This document shows positions 17,080 to 26,013 of a stretch of DNA of 64,000 bases, piece after piece (position 1 is the first letter of the stretch; each line of letters begins with the position of its first letter). This DNA is from Polaribacter sp. Hel1_85 (GTDB lineage: Bacteria; Bacteroidota; Bacteroidia; Flavobacteriales; Flavobacteriaceae), in contig NZ_JPDS01000001.1 in the NCBI RefSeq assembly GCF_000766795.1, forward strand, positions 997,001-1,061,000, in the 5' to 3' direction. Made by a program: the position numbers and the translations under genes. The notes beneath the pieces are model-generated. The model searched no databases and was not told the DNA's origin. It saw nothing but the letters and a program-made list of their open reading frames with translations.

Positions 17080-19875
17080 TTAAATTTCAAGAATATAATT
17101 TGTTAAGTTAGAATCATGAGGTAATTCCATTTTTTTCCTTAACCTATATCTTTTCACCTCAACACTTCTTGGAGAGATATTAAGCAATGGAGCTATTTCT
17201 TTTGAAGATAAATTTAATCTTAAATATGCGCAAAGTCTTAAATCATTTGGAGTAAGATTAGAATGCTTATCTTTTACTTTTTTTAGAAAATTTTTATCTG
17301 CATTATTAAATGCTTCTTGAAACATCTTCCAATCATCTGTATTGTTTAAGTTCTTATCAATAATTCTTACAACTTTAGAAACATTTTTATCTCCACCATT
17401 TACAAGTTCTGTTTTTATTGAGTTTAAGAAATCATTTTTCTTAATAATATTCATTGTAGAAGTTGCTAGCTCTCTATTTTTACTTTCTATATCGCTTCTC
17501 AACTTATCATTATTAAGTTTTATAATTTCTTGAGAACTTTCTAACTCTTTTAATTCTGATTCTTTTTTAGCTTTATCTAAAAGATCTTCTCTTTGTTTTT
17601 TATAATACCTCTTAGAAGCAATATGCACCAGATAAAAAGCTAGTAAAAACAATAACACATAGATTGTTATCATTGTATTTGATAAATACCAAGGTCGCTC
17701 AATAACAAAATTGTAATTAGCTTCATTTAAACTAATTTTTCCACCTACTATAGCTCTTACTTTAAAAGTATAACTACCGTAAGAAATATTTTCGAACAAC
17801 ACTGAATTTGCCTTTGAAGGAGTGCTCCATTGTTTACTTTGTCCAAGTAAACGATATTGATATTTAATGCTTGTAATTTTATTAAAATTTGGTGTACTAT
17901 AAAAGAACTCAAAATTATTTTGCTTGGAAGAAAACTCTTTTTTTACTGTTAAATCAACCTTAATTTTAGGCTCATCCAACATAAAATTATTGATTTTATT
18001 AATTTTTACAAAAAACTCTTTTGCATCATGAACATTATTTAAATTTACTAAAATATAACCATTAGAAGTACCAATAAGATATTTTTCATTTTCTAAATGA
18101 ATGATATTTTCATACCCAAAATTAGCTTTAGGCATTGATGCAGAAATAGGTATACTTTTAACACTTGGCTTATCACTTAATTTACCGGGAGTTAAATATT
18201 TAATACTTTCTTTAGAAAAAGACCATAAAATATTATTAGATTTATTAAAAGCCAATTCTCCCGAAATAAAATCGTCTTTAGAAATTAATTGACTATAAAT
18301 ATCATCCCTTTTAAATGTATTATTCTGTCTGTCATATAAGAAAACACCCATTTTACTTGAATATACTATTTTATCTTGGTAAGAAATCAAACAAGAATGC
18401 AACCCTTTTACCAGAGAACTTTCAATATTAAGTTTTACTACTTTTTTAAAATCTTTATCTAAAATAATATTAAAAACACCTTTATATTCATGATTTACAA
18501 AAAAACTATATTCATCATATTGCACAAAATACTTACTTGAATTATTAAAGCCGTCAATTTTATTTCTTAAACTCCATTGATTATTCTTTTTTTCAAGCAC
18601 ATACAAACCATCATAACAACCTTGAAGAATAGTGTTTTCCTTTATTTTTTTCAATCCCCAAGTTCCTTGATTATTAAAAATTAAAGATGATTTATTTTTA
18701 TGTATTAAAAAAGTACCTGCTGTATGTCCACAAAATAATTCATCATCTATTATAGTTAAACTCCAAACTTGTCCTTGCGTATTTTTAACTAATTTATAAC
18801 TGTCTTCAGTATCAATTTTCCTGTAAAACAGTCCTTGGTTTGTTCCTAAATATAAGTTACCTTCAAATAATATCGACGCATAAATTGTACCAATAAAATC
18901 GCTTTTTTTATTGTAAATTTTAAAAGGAGAATTTGTATTTATACTATTTATTCCATTATCTAAGCCTAACCATAAATTATTTTCTACATCCTCAAAAACT
19001 GAAAGTAAAGTATTATTATTTAAACCAGAACTTTGAGTAATTTGATAATTTACCTCTCCATTATTATTTAAATATATAAAACCATCAGATATTGTTCCTA
19101 AAGCATAATCATTATTATGTAATTGCTTTGCACTATATACAGTAACGTTTTCAAATAATTTTTCTGAGGGTGTAACCCACTTAACAAGTTTTCCTTCTTC
19201 AAGAAAGAAAAAACCTAAATTTTGAGTTAGAAATAAAAGCTTATCATCTTTTATAAAAATTTCAACAATAACATTTTCTTTTAAAATTTGATCATTAGAA
19301 ATTAATTTAGGAACTCCATTTTCTATTTTAAAAACCCCTTTATTTCCTTCTTGAAAATAAATAACATCATTAACTTTAGATAATTTATGAATTCTAAACT
19401 CTGAATTGATAATCTTTACTTCTTTAGTTTGTAAATTGAATAAATAAATTCTTTCTAGAGACTTAAAAAGCAACCAACCGTCAATTTCAAGAATATTCCA
19501 AATTTGTTCATCTTCTAACATTTGAATTCCCTGTTCCATCACAATAGAAGTAAAATCTAATTCTCCAAAATCATTTTTCTTCCAATAACCAAAATCCATG
19601 TAAAAACCTGTATAAATTTTATCGCCTAAAACTTTTACAGACCTCATAACCGTTTCATTAGGTGTAGGATATAATCTCCAAACAGCACCATTAAACTCTA
19701 ATAAACCTTTATTGTTTGCAACATAAATAGATTTATCTTCAGATTGAGATATTGCCCAATTCTGATTTTCTGCTTTATAATCTTTAGCAGTATATGTATT
19801 GATAGGTGGTAACTCTTGTGCAGTTATTAATACAGAAGTAATAAGAAAAAAAAATAAAAAATAAATTCTATTCAT
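17080..19875 (-). CDS. Membrane-spanning one-protein glycan sensor/regulator (Reg_prop, Y_Y_Y, LuxR-type HTH)
   Basis: Likely transcriptional switch for the laminarin operon. Start 19875 is chosen over 19887 because it begins the signal peptide directly (MNRIYFLFFFLITSVLITAQ). The 931-aa product has a periplasmic beta-propeller-like sensor (about 25-600, repeated units such as ENNLWLGLDNGINSI), a Y_Y_Y domain (about 625-700, YQYRLLGQSKQWS), one transmembrane helix (about 704-724) and a coiled coil. A C-terminal LuxR-type HTH ends it (about 860-930, LSSKEIAPLLNISPRSVEVKRYRLRKK). There is no histidine kinase or receiver domain, so signalling must be direct, as in SusR-like or 'triple tyrosine motif' regulators. 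It lies just upstream of susC on the same strand. The inducer is presumably a laminarin oligosaccharide. Confidence 0.88.
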   Translation of the reverse strand: MNRIYFLFFFLITSVLITAQELPPINTYTAKDYKAENQNWAISQSEDKSIYVANNKGLLEFNGAVWRLYPTPNETVMRSVKVLGDKIYTGFYMDFGYWKKNDFGELDFTSIVMEQGIQMLEDEQIWNILEIDGWLLFKSLERIYLFNLQTKEVKIINSEFRIHKLSKVNDVIYFQEGNKGVFKIENGVPKLISNDQILKENVIVEIFIKDDKLLFLTQNLGFFFLEEGKLVKWVTPSEKLFENVTVYSAKQLHNNDYALGTISDGFIYLNNNGEVNYQITQSSGLNNNTLLSVFEDVENNLWLGLDNGINSINTNSPFKIYNKKSDFIGTIYASILFEGNLYLGTNQGLFYRKIDTEDSYKLVKNTQGQVWSLTIIDDELFCGHTAGTFLIHKNKSSLIFNNQGTWGLKKIKENTILQGCYDGLYVLEKKNNQWSLRNKIDGFNNSSKYFVQYDEYSFFVNHEYKGVFNIILDKDFKKVVKLNIESSLVKGLHSCLISYQDKIVYSSKMGVFLYDRQNNTFKRDDIYSQLISKDDFISGELAFNKSNNILWSFSKESIKYLTPGKLSDKPSVKSIPISASMPKANFGYENIIHLENEKYLIGTSNGYILVNLNNVHDAKEFFVKINKINNFMLDEPKIKVDLTVKKEFSSKQNNFEFFYSTPNFNKITSIKYQYRLLGQSKQWSTPSKANSVLFENISYGSYTFKVRAIVGGKISLNEANYNFVIERPWYLSNTMITIYVLLFLLAFYLVHIASKRYYKKQREDLLDKAKKESELKELESSQEIIKLNNDKLRSDIESKNRELATSTMNIIKKNDFLNSIKTELVNGGDKNVSKVVRIIDKNLNNTDDWKMFQEAFNNADKNFLKKVKDKHSNLTPNDLRLCAYLRLNLSSKEIAPLLNISPRSVEVKRYRLRKKMELPHDSNLTNYILEI

Positions 19876-19891
19876 ATCTGAAGGCATAATG

Positions 19892-19904
19892 TTTGGTTAC
19901 CAAA
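19892..19904. promoter_or_regulatory. Inverted repeat TTTGGT-T-ACCAAA before the regulator gene
   Basis: A perfect 6+6 inverted repeat with a one-base centre lies a few bases before the 19887 ATG and about 17 bases before the chosen start. It includes the AATGTTTGGT word also found before susC. Its place over the likely transcription start suggests autoregulation; no binding data can be inferred. Confidence 0.4.
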
Positions 19905-20063
19905 TTACATTAAATATAGCAAAATAAGTCCATATAAAACAATTGTTGTATTTATGTATAGGTAAATTTAAAATAAAAAAAGTATTTTTTTTTGAGCTAA
20001 ACAAAAGCTAAACCTATTAATTCTCTTAAATTTAGTAACTTTAATAAAAATTTAAATAGATCA

Positions 20064-20252
20064 ATGAATTTTATAAAAAAAATAGGGTTGACTAACTTTT
20101 TAATGCTAACATTATGTGTTATTATTATAGTTATTGCAGAATATCTCTTTTTAACTGGAGAAAAATTACATGGTATTTTTGTTGGACTTTGGGCTCCTAC
20201 GTTATTAGGAATAATGATTTACATAAAACTAATAAAAAATGAGCGCAGATAA
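20064..20252 (+). CDS. Small two-helix membrane protein (62 aa), unknown function
   Basis: The ATG at 20064 opens a 62-codon frame encoding two hydrophobic segments (about 11-30 LMLTLCVIIIVIAEYLF and 38-54 FVGLWAPTLLGIMIYIK). It ends in a positively charged tail (IKNERR), so both ends are probably cytoplasmic. I do not recognise the family. It is the first of two overlapping plus-strand small genes between two minus-strand glucan loci. A possible -7 box TAACTTTA (20036-20043) lies 20 bases before the start. The hydrophobic pattern, positive-inside charges and overlap with a second short gene favour a real gene over chance. Confidence 0.65.
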   Translation: MNFIKKIGLTNFLMLTLCVIIIVIAEYLFLTGEKLHGIFVGLWAPTLLGIMIYIKLIKNERR

Positions 20253-20346
20253 TTTTGTTTTCTACTTTTCTGTTTTTGTAGCAATCTGTGTACTAATTTG
20301 GGCCTTTTTTATGATTAATGAATTCAACAAAGTACATAAAGATTAA
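20239..20346 (+). CDS. Very small single-helix membrane protein (35 aa), unknown function
   Basis: The ATG at 20239 lies inside the last codons of the 62-aa gene, overlapping it by 14 bases in another frame, a pattern of translational coupling. The 35-aa product starts MSADNFVFYF, has one transmembrane segment (about 7-26, with VAICVLIWAFFMI) and ends in a charged tail (NKVHKD). Its TAA at 20344-20346 overlaps the stop of the convergent GH97 gene (20343-20345). I do not recognise it. It may be a subunit of a small membrane complex with the 62-aa protein. It is too short for most gene finders. Confidence 0.55.
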   Translation: MSADNFVFYFSVFVAICVLIWAFFMINEFNKVHKD

Positions 20347-22457
20347 TCTTTCTTTTTAATAGAAATAGCAAGACCTCCACCTTCAGCTAATTTGAAATCT
20401 AATTTTGAAGATTTTGTAACTTCTATAGTTTCAAATTCAATGTCTAAAGGATTCTCATTCCAATGGGCAGATTTACCGTCTTTATAAATTTTTGCTTCAT
20501 ACTTTTGATTTTCATCTAAAAAACTGAAATCTACTTTAATTTTTCTAGAATTTTCATCAGTAATACTTCCTAAGAACCAATTACCCGTTTTACGTTCTTT
20601 TCTAGCAATGGTAACAAACTCCCCTACCTCACCGTTCAAAACTTTGATTTTAGACCAATCTACTCCTACATCTTTAATAAACTCTAATGGTTTAGGATTC
20701 GCTTCATAATGTTCTACCAAATCTGCAGCCATTTGCACAGGACTGTAAATAACAACATATAAAGCCAGTTGATGTGCTAGAGTTGTATTTACTTGATTAT
20801 TCTTTTTGTATTCGTTAAATTTAATATTAAAGATTCCTGGAGTAAAATCTATTGGACCTGCTAACATTCTTGTAAAAGCTACAATTGACAAATGTTCTGG
20901 CGGATTTCCTCCATCTCCAGACCAAGCATTAAATTCTTGTCCACGCAAACCTTCTCTAGAAATTATATTTGGATATGTTCTACGTAAACCAGTTGCTTTT
21001 ATTGGCTCATGTGCATTTACAGCAACTTGATACTTTGCCGCTTTTATAGCAGCATTGTTATATTGATTTACCATGTATTGTCCATGATGAAATTCTCCTT
21101 TTGGTAAAATCTTACCTACATAACCAGATTTTACAGCATGCATACCATATTTCTGCATTAAAGCATATGCAGTATCTTGTTGTTTTTCATAAGTTGCTGT
21201 TGCTGCAGAAGTTTCATGATGCATAATAATTTCTACACCTTTTTGTTTTGCATATGTAGTAACTTCATCTAAATTATAATCAGGATAAGGTGTTACAAAA
21301 TCGAAAACGCCTTCTCTATCTTCAAAACCAATCCAACGTTCCCAACCAGTATTCCAACCTTCTACTAAAACACCTCCAATATTATTTTTTGCTGAAAAAT
21401 CAATAAAACGTTTTACATTTTGGGTGGTTGCTCCATGTTTTCTATGTGCTTTACCCGTATCTGTCCATTTTCCATCAACCATTTCCATTCCATAATCCCA
21501 AGAAGATTTTCCTAAATGCATTTCCCACCAAACACCTGTATATTTCATTGGTTTAAACCAAGATACGTCTCCTAATTTATTAGGTTCGTTTAAATTTACA
21601 ATTAAGTTCGATTCAATTAAATCTGGCGCATTTTCTGCAATTTGAATCGTTCTCCAAGGAGTATTAAAAGGTAAAGTTCTTTTTACTTTATAAGCTGTAT
21701 TTCTAGAACCAACCAAATTGCTTTTAAATGATAAATTTTTAGGGTTTACTTTTAAAGTCATTCCTGAATAATCTATTAAAGCAGCTTCATGAAAGCTTAA
21801 ATGAATTCCATCTTTACCTACTAAAGTTACAGGTGTATTAACAGCATTTTCCGGAATACTTGTTTGCGCCAAAGCACTATTTACTTTGTAATTTTTTGCA
21901 TCAATTTCTGATAGTTTTGTAGTACTATACAAATGCTCATAAATATCCCAATCTCCAGGAATCCAAAAGGTTTTATAATCTTGAGTTAAATTGAACTCTG
22001 TGTTTTCTTCTGTGATGAAAGCTTCTTTAAAATTCTCTTGCTCAGGAAATTCATATCTAAAACCAACTCCATCATTATAGACTTTAAAAACAATATTTAA
22101 TTTTCTTTTTAACTCTGATTTTTCTTGTAATTCAACTCTTAATTCATTGTAATGATTTACAACATCTAATTGTTCTCCCCAAGGCATTTGCCAAGTTTCA
22201 TTGAACGCTTTTGTTTCTGAATTTAAAACTTCAAAACCATCTAAAAACGATGTAGTATTTTCAAAATCAAAACCTAAAGTTGATGTTTTGATAATCGCTT
22301 TATTCTTAAAAAATACTTCATATTGAGGTTTTCCTTTTTCATCCACAGAAAATTCTAAAAATATATTTTCATTTGGAGAAACTAAAACAGTTTCTGGTTC
22401 TGCCCAACAAGATGATAAACTTGTACAAATAACAATCAATAAAAATCGAATTTTCAT
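20343..22457 (-). CDS. susB: GH97 alpha-glucosidase (SusB-like)
   Basis: Glycoside hydrolase family 97 alpha-glucosidase, 704 aa, expected to release glucose from malto-oligosaccharides in the periplasm. The signal peptide has a lipobox-like end (TSLSSC, Cys17). A beta-super-sandwich N-terminal domain (about 20-270) is followed by a TIM barrel (about 280-600) and a small C-terminal beta domain. GH97 signatures include EIIMHHETSA, NAHEPIKATGLRRTYPN and SREGLRGQEFNAW, carrying the conserved glutamates of the inverting, calcium-dependent SusB type. It is the last gene of the minus-strand alpha-glucan operon, 3 bases after a GH13 gene. No clear terminator follows, and its stop overlaps the stop of a convergent small gene by three bases. 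Confidence 0.93.
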   Translation of the reverse strand: MKIRFLLIVICTSLSSCWAEPETVLVSPNENIFLEFSVDEKGKPQYEVFFKNKAIIKTSTLGFDFENTTSFLDGFEVLNSETKAFNETWQMPWGEQLDVVNHYNELRVELQEKSELKRKLNIVFKVYNDGVGFRYEFPEQENFKEAFITEENTEFNLTQDYKTFWIPGDWDIYEHLYSTTKLSEIDAKNYKVNSALAQTSIPENAVNTPVTLVGKDGIHLSFHEAALIDYSGMTLKVNPKNLSFKSNLVGSRNTAYKVKRTLPFNTPWRTIQIAENAPDLIESNLIVNLNEPNKLGDVSWFKPMKYTGVWWEMHLGKSSWDYGMEMVDGKWTDTGKAHRKHGATTQNVKRFIDFSAKNNIGGVLVEGWNTGWERWIGFEDREGVFDFVTPYPDYNLDEVTTYAKQKGVEIIMHHETSAATATYEKQQDTAYALMQKYGMHAVKSGYVGKILPKGEFHHGQYMVNQYNNAAIKAAKYQVAVNAHEPIKATGLRRTYPNIISREGLRGQEFNAWSGDGGNPPEHLSIVAFTRMLAGPIDFTPGIFNIKFNEYKKNNQVNTTLAHQLALYVVIYSPVQMAADLVEHYEANPKPLEFIKDVGVDWSKIKVLNGEVGEFVTIARKERKTGNWFLGSITDENSRKIKVDFSFLDENQKYEAKIYKDGKSAHWNENPLDIEFETIEVTKSSKLDFKLAEGGGLAISIKKKD

Positions 22458-22460
22458 AAC

Positions 22461-24110
22461 TTATTTCTTTTCTAATAAAACAACAGTGTCTTTAGAAGTA
22501 AAACTTACTTTACCACCTTTAACTACTACTTTTTGATTAGAAAAAAAGTCATTCAATGTATCACCATTATTAAATATTGAAGCAACATTTATTTCTTTAT
22601 TTCCTTTAGGCAAATCAAGTCCGATTATAACTTTATCATTATTTCTAACTCTAGAAAAAACTAGTCCATTTACTTCAGAAATCAACTCATGTTTTCCTGC
22701 TCCAACAGCCATATGATTGGCTTTAAACTGACCTAATTTTTGCCAATAATTAAGAATGTTTTTTGTTTCAATATTATTTTGAATATCATCCCAATTCATA
22801 AAGGAACGTAAAGTAGCATCGCCAACAGCACCTTCTATAATTAATGGTCTTGCAGATTCATCTCCATAATAAACCTGAGAAGTTCCAGGTGTTAAAAACA
22901 ACATTGTTGCAGTTTTGTATGGTAATTTTCTTTCTTTATCAAAAGGTTGTCCATCATCATGAGATGTAAGGTAATTTAAAACACCATAACCTTTTAAATC
23001 ATTTTGAAGAATCGTATCATACTTTTGAAAAACATCTTTAGCAGACATTTGTTTTGCATTCCATTTAATTTCAAAATTGATTAAACTATTGAATGCTTTA
23101 TCAAAATAATTCACCTTTTTATTACCAAAATCAAATGCTTTTCCATGAGAAATTGCATAATTATACACTTCACCAACTAAATAAAAGTTGTTATCATCTA
23201 ATACTTTATCAGCGTTATTTTTTTTGTATTGTTCAAAAGAAAAATCACATTCTTGCTTAAATTCTTGCCAAACAAACTCTTCTGTATGCTTTACCGTATC
23301 TACTCTATAACCATCGATTCCGAATTCTGTTATATAATCTGTTAGCCATTTCATGATGTAAAAACGAGGCGCTCTTGGATGTTTTGTTCTTGCAAAAAAG
23401 GCATCTAATTCTTTAACTTCTTGCTCATAACGCCCTTCTGCTTTCCATTTTTCAATTAATTGTGGTGGCAATGCTACATTTTCATTACTTTCTGTTAAAA
23501 TATCTGGTAAATTTTTAACCAATGTACATGAAATTGTGTGTTTATAATTATTATAAGAACATTGAGGACCAGTTCTTACCCAATCATTTGGCCAAACAGG
23601 ATCTTTCTCTGTAACAGGACCCGTGTGATTAATTACAGCATCTAACAGAATTCTAATTCCATTTTTATGTGCAATTGCAACCAATTCTTTTAAATCTTGT
23701 TTTGTACCAAAATTAGGATCAATATTAGTCCAATCTTTAGTCCAATAACCATGAAAACCATAAGACAAACCTGTTCCTTCATCTGTACCTCCATGAATTT
23801 GTTCTACAATTGGAGTCATCCAAATGGCATTAATTCCTAGTTTTGTAAAATAACCTTCTTTAATTTTTTGCGTAATTCCTTTAATATCTCCACCTTCAAA
23901 ACCACGTAATTTTCCTGTTTCTTTGGTTCTATCAAAATTGATATCATTATTTGCATCTCCGTTATTAAAACGATCTGTTAATAAGAAATAAATATTTGCT
24001 CCTTCCCAAACAAATTCTTTTGTTTCCATTATTGCTATTTTTTTTGTTGCTGTTTTTTCTTGACAACTAAGTAAGCTTATTAAACTGATGATAAATATGA
24101 TATTTTTCAT
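22461..24110 (-). CDS. GH13 alpha-amylase lipoprotein (MalS-like)
   Basis: Alpha-amylase family enzyme, 549 aa, lipid Cys16 (SLLSC), followed by a lysine-containing tether (QEKTATKK) suggesting periplasmic placement. The GH13 regions are complete: DAVINH (region I), GYRVDTVKH with nucleophile D271 (II), GEVY with acid/base E314 (III) and LTSHDD with D385 (IV). The opening IYFLLTDRFNNGD and the FEGGDIKGITQKI / GYWTKDWTNIDPNFG blocks resemble periplasmic MalS-type amylases. It lies 15 bases after another GH13 gene and 3 before GH97 in the operon. It probably shortens imported maltodextrins. The exact GH13 subfamily was judged by eye only. Confidence 0.9.
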   Translation of the reverse strand: MKNIIFIISLISLLSCQEKTATKKIAIMETKEFVWEGANIYFLLTDRFNNGDANNDINFDRTKETGKLRGFEGGDIKGITQKIKEGYFTKLGINAIWMTPIVEQIHGGTDEGTGLSYGFHGYWTKDWTNIDPNFGTKQDLKELVAIAHKNGIRILLDAVINHTGPVTEKDPVWPNDWVRTGPQCSYNNYKHTISCTLVKNLPDILTESNENVALPPQLIEKWKAEGRYEQEVKELDAFFARTKHPRAPRFYIMKWLTDYITEFGIDGYRVDTVKHTEEFVWQEFKQECDFSFEQYKKNNADKVLDDNNFYLVGEVYNYAISHGKAFDFGNKKVNYFDKAFNSLINFEIKWNAKQMSAKDVFQKYDTILQNDLKGYGVLNYLTSHDDGQPFDKERKLPYKTATMLFLTPGTSQVYYGDESARPLIIEGAVGDATLRSFMNWDDIQNNIETKNILNYWQKLGQFKANHMAVGAGKHELISEVNGLVFSRVRNNDKVIIGLDLPKGNKEINVASIFNNGDTLNDFFSNQKVVVKGGKVSFTSKDTVVLLEKK

Positions 24111-24125
24111 AATTATTTTTTTTAA

Positions 24126-26003
24126 TTAATTCTTAACTTTTAAAATAAATGATTGAAGTGGTTTTAAATCAACCCTAACTCTAGCTTGGTTATTTTCAAT
24201 TTTTAAAATTGATGAATACTCATCATATAACTGATCTACTAGTTGATATTCTCCTTCTTTTAAATTCCATTTTTTTATGATATCAGAAGGTAAACCTAAC
24301 TCAAAACCATAGGTGTTTTCAGCATTAAAATTTGAAACAATAATTAATTTTTCGTTTTCTGACCAACGTACAAAAGACAAAATTTTTTCATTGTACCATT
24401 CTGTATTTTCGCGGTTAAATTGATGAATATCTTGGTAATCTCCCATTAAAGCTTCACTTTGAATGGTAAAATTTAACAAACGCTTATAAAAATCTCTTAA
24501 CGCTAATTCTTCTTTGGTTGACTTCCCTCCATCAAACTGTTTGTTATTAACCCATCTTTGAAGAGATGGGACACCCACATAATCAAAAATTGAAGTTCTA
24601 GAAGTGGTACCAAAACCTGCGTTTTCAGAACCATCTTCACCAAATTCTTGACCAAAATAAATCATTGTTGGCGCTGTAGAAATTGTTGTAGAAACCACCA
24701 TTGCTGGTTTTGCTTTTAAAGCATTTCCTGCAAATTCTGTACTCGCAATTCTTTGCTCATCATGATTTTCTAAAAAATGCAACATATGGTGCTCTATATC
24801 TTTTAAATCTTCTTGAATTGGAGGAATATTATCTGTTAACCCATGACCTTGCATAACATGTTTTATAGTATCATATAAAGCAACTTTATCATATAAATAA
24901 TCCATTTTTCCTTTTCTAATGTAATCTCTATACATTTTAGGATTGTATACTTCTGCCAATAAAAAAGTATCTGGATTTTTCATTTTTATAGAAGAATTCA
25001 TAAAACTCCAGAACTCAACTGGCACCATTTCTGCCATATCATATCTAAAACCATCTATTCCTTTTTCTAACCAATACAAAGCAATATCTCTAAATTTAAT
25101 CCAAGAATTAGGTACTTTTTTATCTTGCCAAAATTCAAAATGCTTTTTATAGTCTTCATTTTCGAAACCTGCTGGTAATTCATCAAAATCTTTTTTCCCT
25201 TCAGGAGAAATGCCATAATTTACTTTTACAGTTTCATACCAATCATAAAAACTAGGTTTTACAGAACGAGACCCATTTCCTGTCCATTTTGCAGGGTTTT
25301 CGTCAAAATACCTGTCTGATAACGGATTATTCTCACCACCTAAAGGTTTATAATCATTTAAAAATTCTGGAACTAGGAAAGCTTCATTTGGATTGTAATA
25401 AAAATTATTATCTACATCATAAACTACTGATTTATTATCTTCTGCTCCAAAATCTTTTGTTCCTTTAGGGTTGGAAATACTTTGATAATTTCTAGCAACG
25501 TGATTAGGAACAATGTCAATAATTACTTTCAATCCATTTTTATGTGAACGTGCAATTAATGCTTCAAATTCTTCTAATCTATTTTCAACATTTACAGCCA
25601 AATCCGGATTTACATTGTAATAATCTTTTACTGCATATGGAGATCCTGCTCTACCTTTTACCACATCTGGATCATCATTTGAAATACCAAATTTTGTATA
25701 ATCACGAATTACATCATGATGAGGAACACCCGTATACCAAATATGTGTAACTCCTAAATCTTTGATTTCTGATAATGCTTTCTCTGTAAAATCATTGAAC
25801 TTACCTACTCCATTTTCTTCAATAGTTCCCCAAGGTTTATTTGTGGTATTTGTATTCCCAAACAAACGTGTAAACACTTGATACACCACTGTTTTTTTCT
25901 TACTACTTGTACTCTTCATCTTCTTTTCTGATACTTTTTCTGTTGAACAACCAATTATAATTGATAAAGTGATAACTGCTAAAACGCTATTTATTTTATT
26001 CAT
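24126..26003 (-). CDS. GH13 alpha-amylase-family lipoprotein
   Basis: A second GH13 hydrolase, 625 aa, with lipid Cys19 (IIIGC) and a lysine/serine-rich tether (STEKVSEKKMKSTSSKKK). Motifs: DIVPNHVAR (I), GFRYDMAE with nucleophile D322 (II), AEVYNP with acid/base E351 (III) and ENHDEQR with D415 (IV). The C-terminal beta domain (about 540-625) ends in LKPLQSFILKVK. The barrel carries a long insertion between regions I and II that holds much of the sequence from about 170 to 290. It is 10 bases after GH31 and 15 before the MalS-like gene. The long tether suggests an inner-leaflet (periplasmic) lipoprotein. Amylase versus maltogenic or neopullulanase activity cannot be told from sequence. Confidence 0.87.
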   Translation of the reverse strand: MNKINSVLAVITLSIIIGCSTEKVSEKKMKSTSSKKKTVVYQVFTRLFGNTNTTNKPWGTIEENGVGKFNDFTEKALSEIKDLGVTHIWYTGVPHHDVIRDYTKFGISNDDPDVVKGRAGSPYAVKDYYNVNPDLAVNVENRLEEFEALIARSHKNGLKVIIDIVPNHVARNYQSISNPKGTKDFGAEDNKSVVYDVDNNFYYNPNEAFLVPEFLNDYKPLGGENNPLSDRYFDENPAKWTGNGSRSVKPSFYDWYETVKVNYGISPEGKKDFDELPAGFENEDYKKHFEFWQDKKVPNSWIKFRDIALYWLEKGIDGFRYDMAEMVPVEFWSFMNSSIKMKNPDTFLLAEVYNPKMYRDYIRKGKMDYLYDKVALYDTIKHVMQGHGLTDNIPPIQEDLKDIEHHMLHFLENHDEQRIASTEFAGNALKAKPAMVVSTTISTAPTMIYFGQEFGEDGSENAGFGTTSRTSIFDYVGVPSLQRWVNNKQFDGGKSTKEELALRDFYKRLLNFTIQSEALMGDYQDIHQFNRENTEWYNEKILSFVRWSENEKLIIVSNFNAENTYGFELGLPSDIIKKWNLKEGEYQLVDQLYDEYSSILKIENNQARVRVDLKPLQSFILKVKN

Positions 26004-26013
26004 AATTGATATC

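Noticed and set aside
19995..20013. Direct repeat AGCTAAAC spaced 11 bases upstream of the 62-aa gene
   Set aside because: One helical turn apart, but AT-rich and without a partner elsewhere; chance cannot be excluded.
24110..24126. Two adjacent GH13 genes as halves of a frameshifted gene
   Set aside because: Each has its own lipobox and complete set of catalytic motifs, so they are two separate enzymes.
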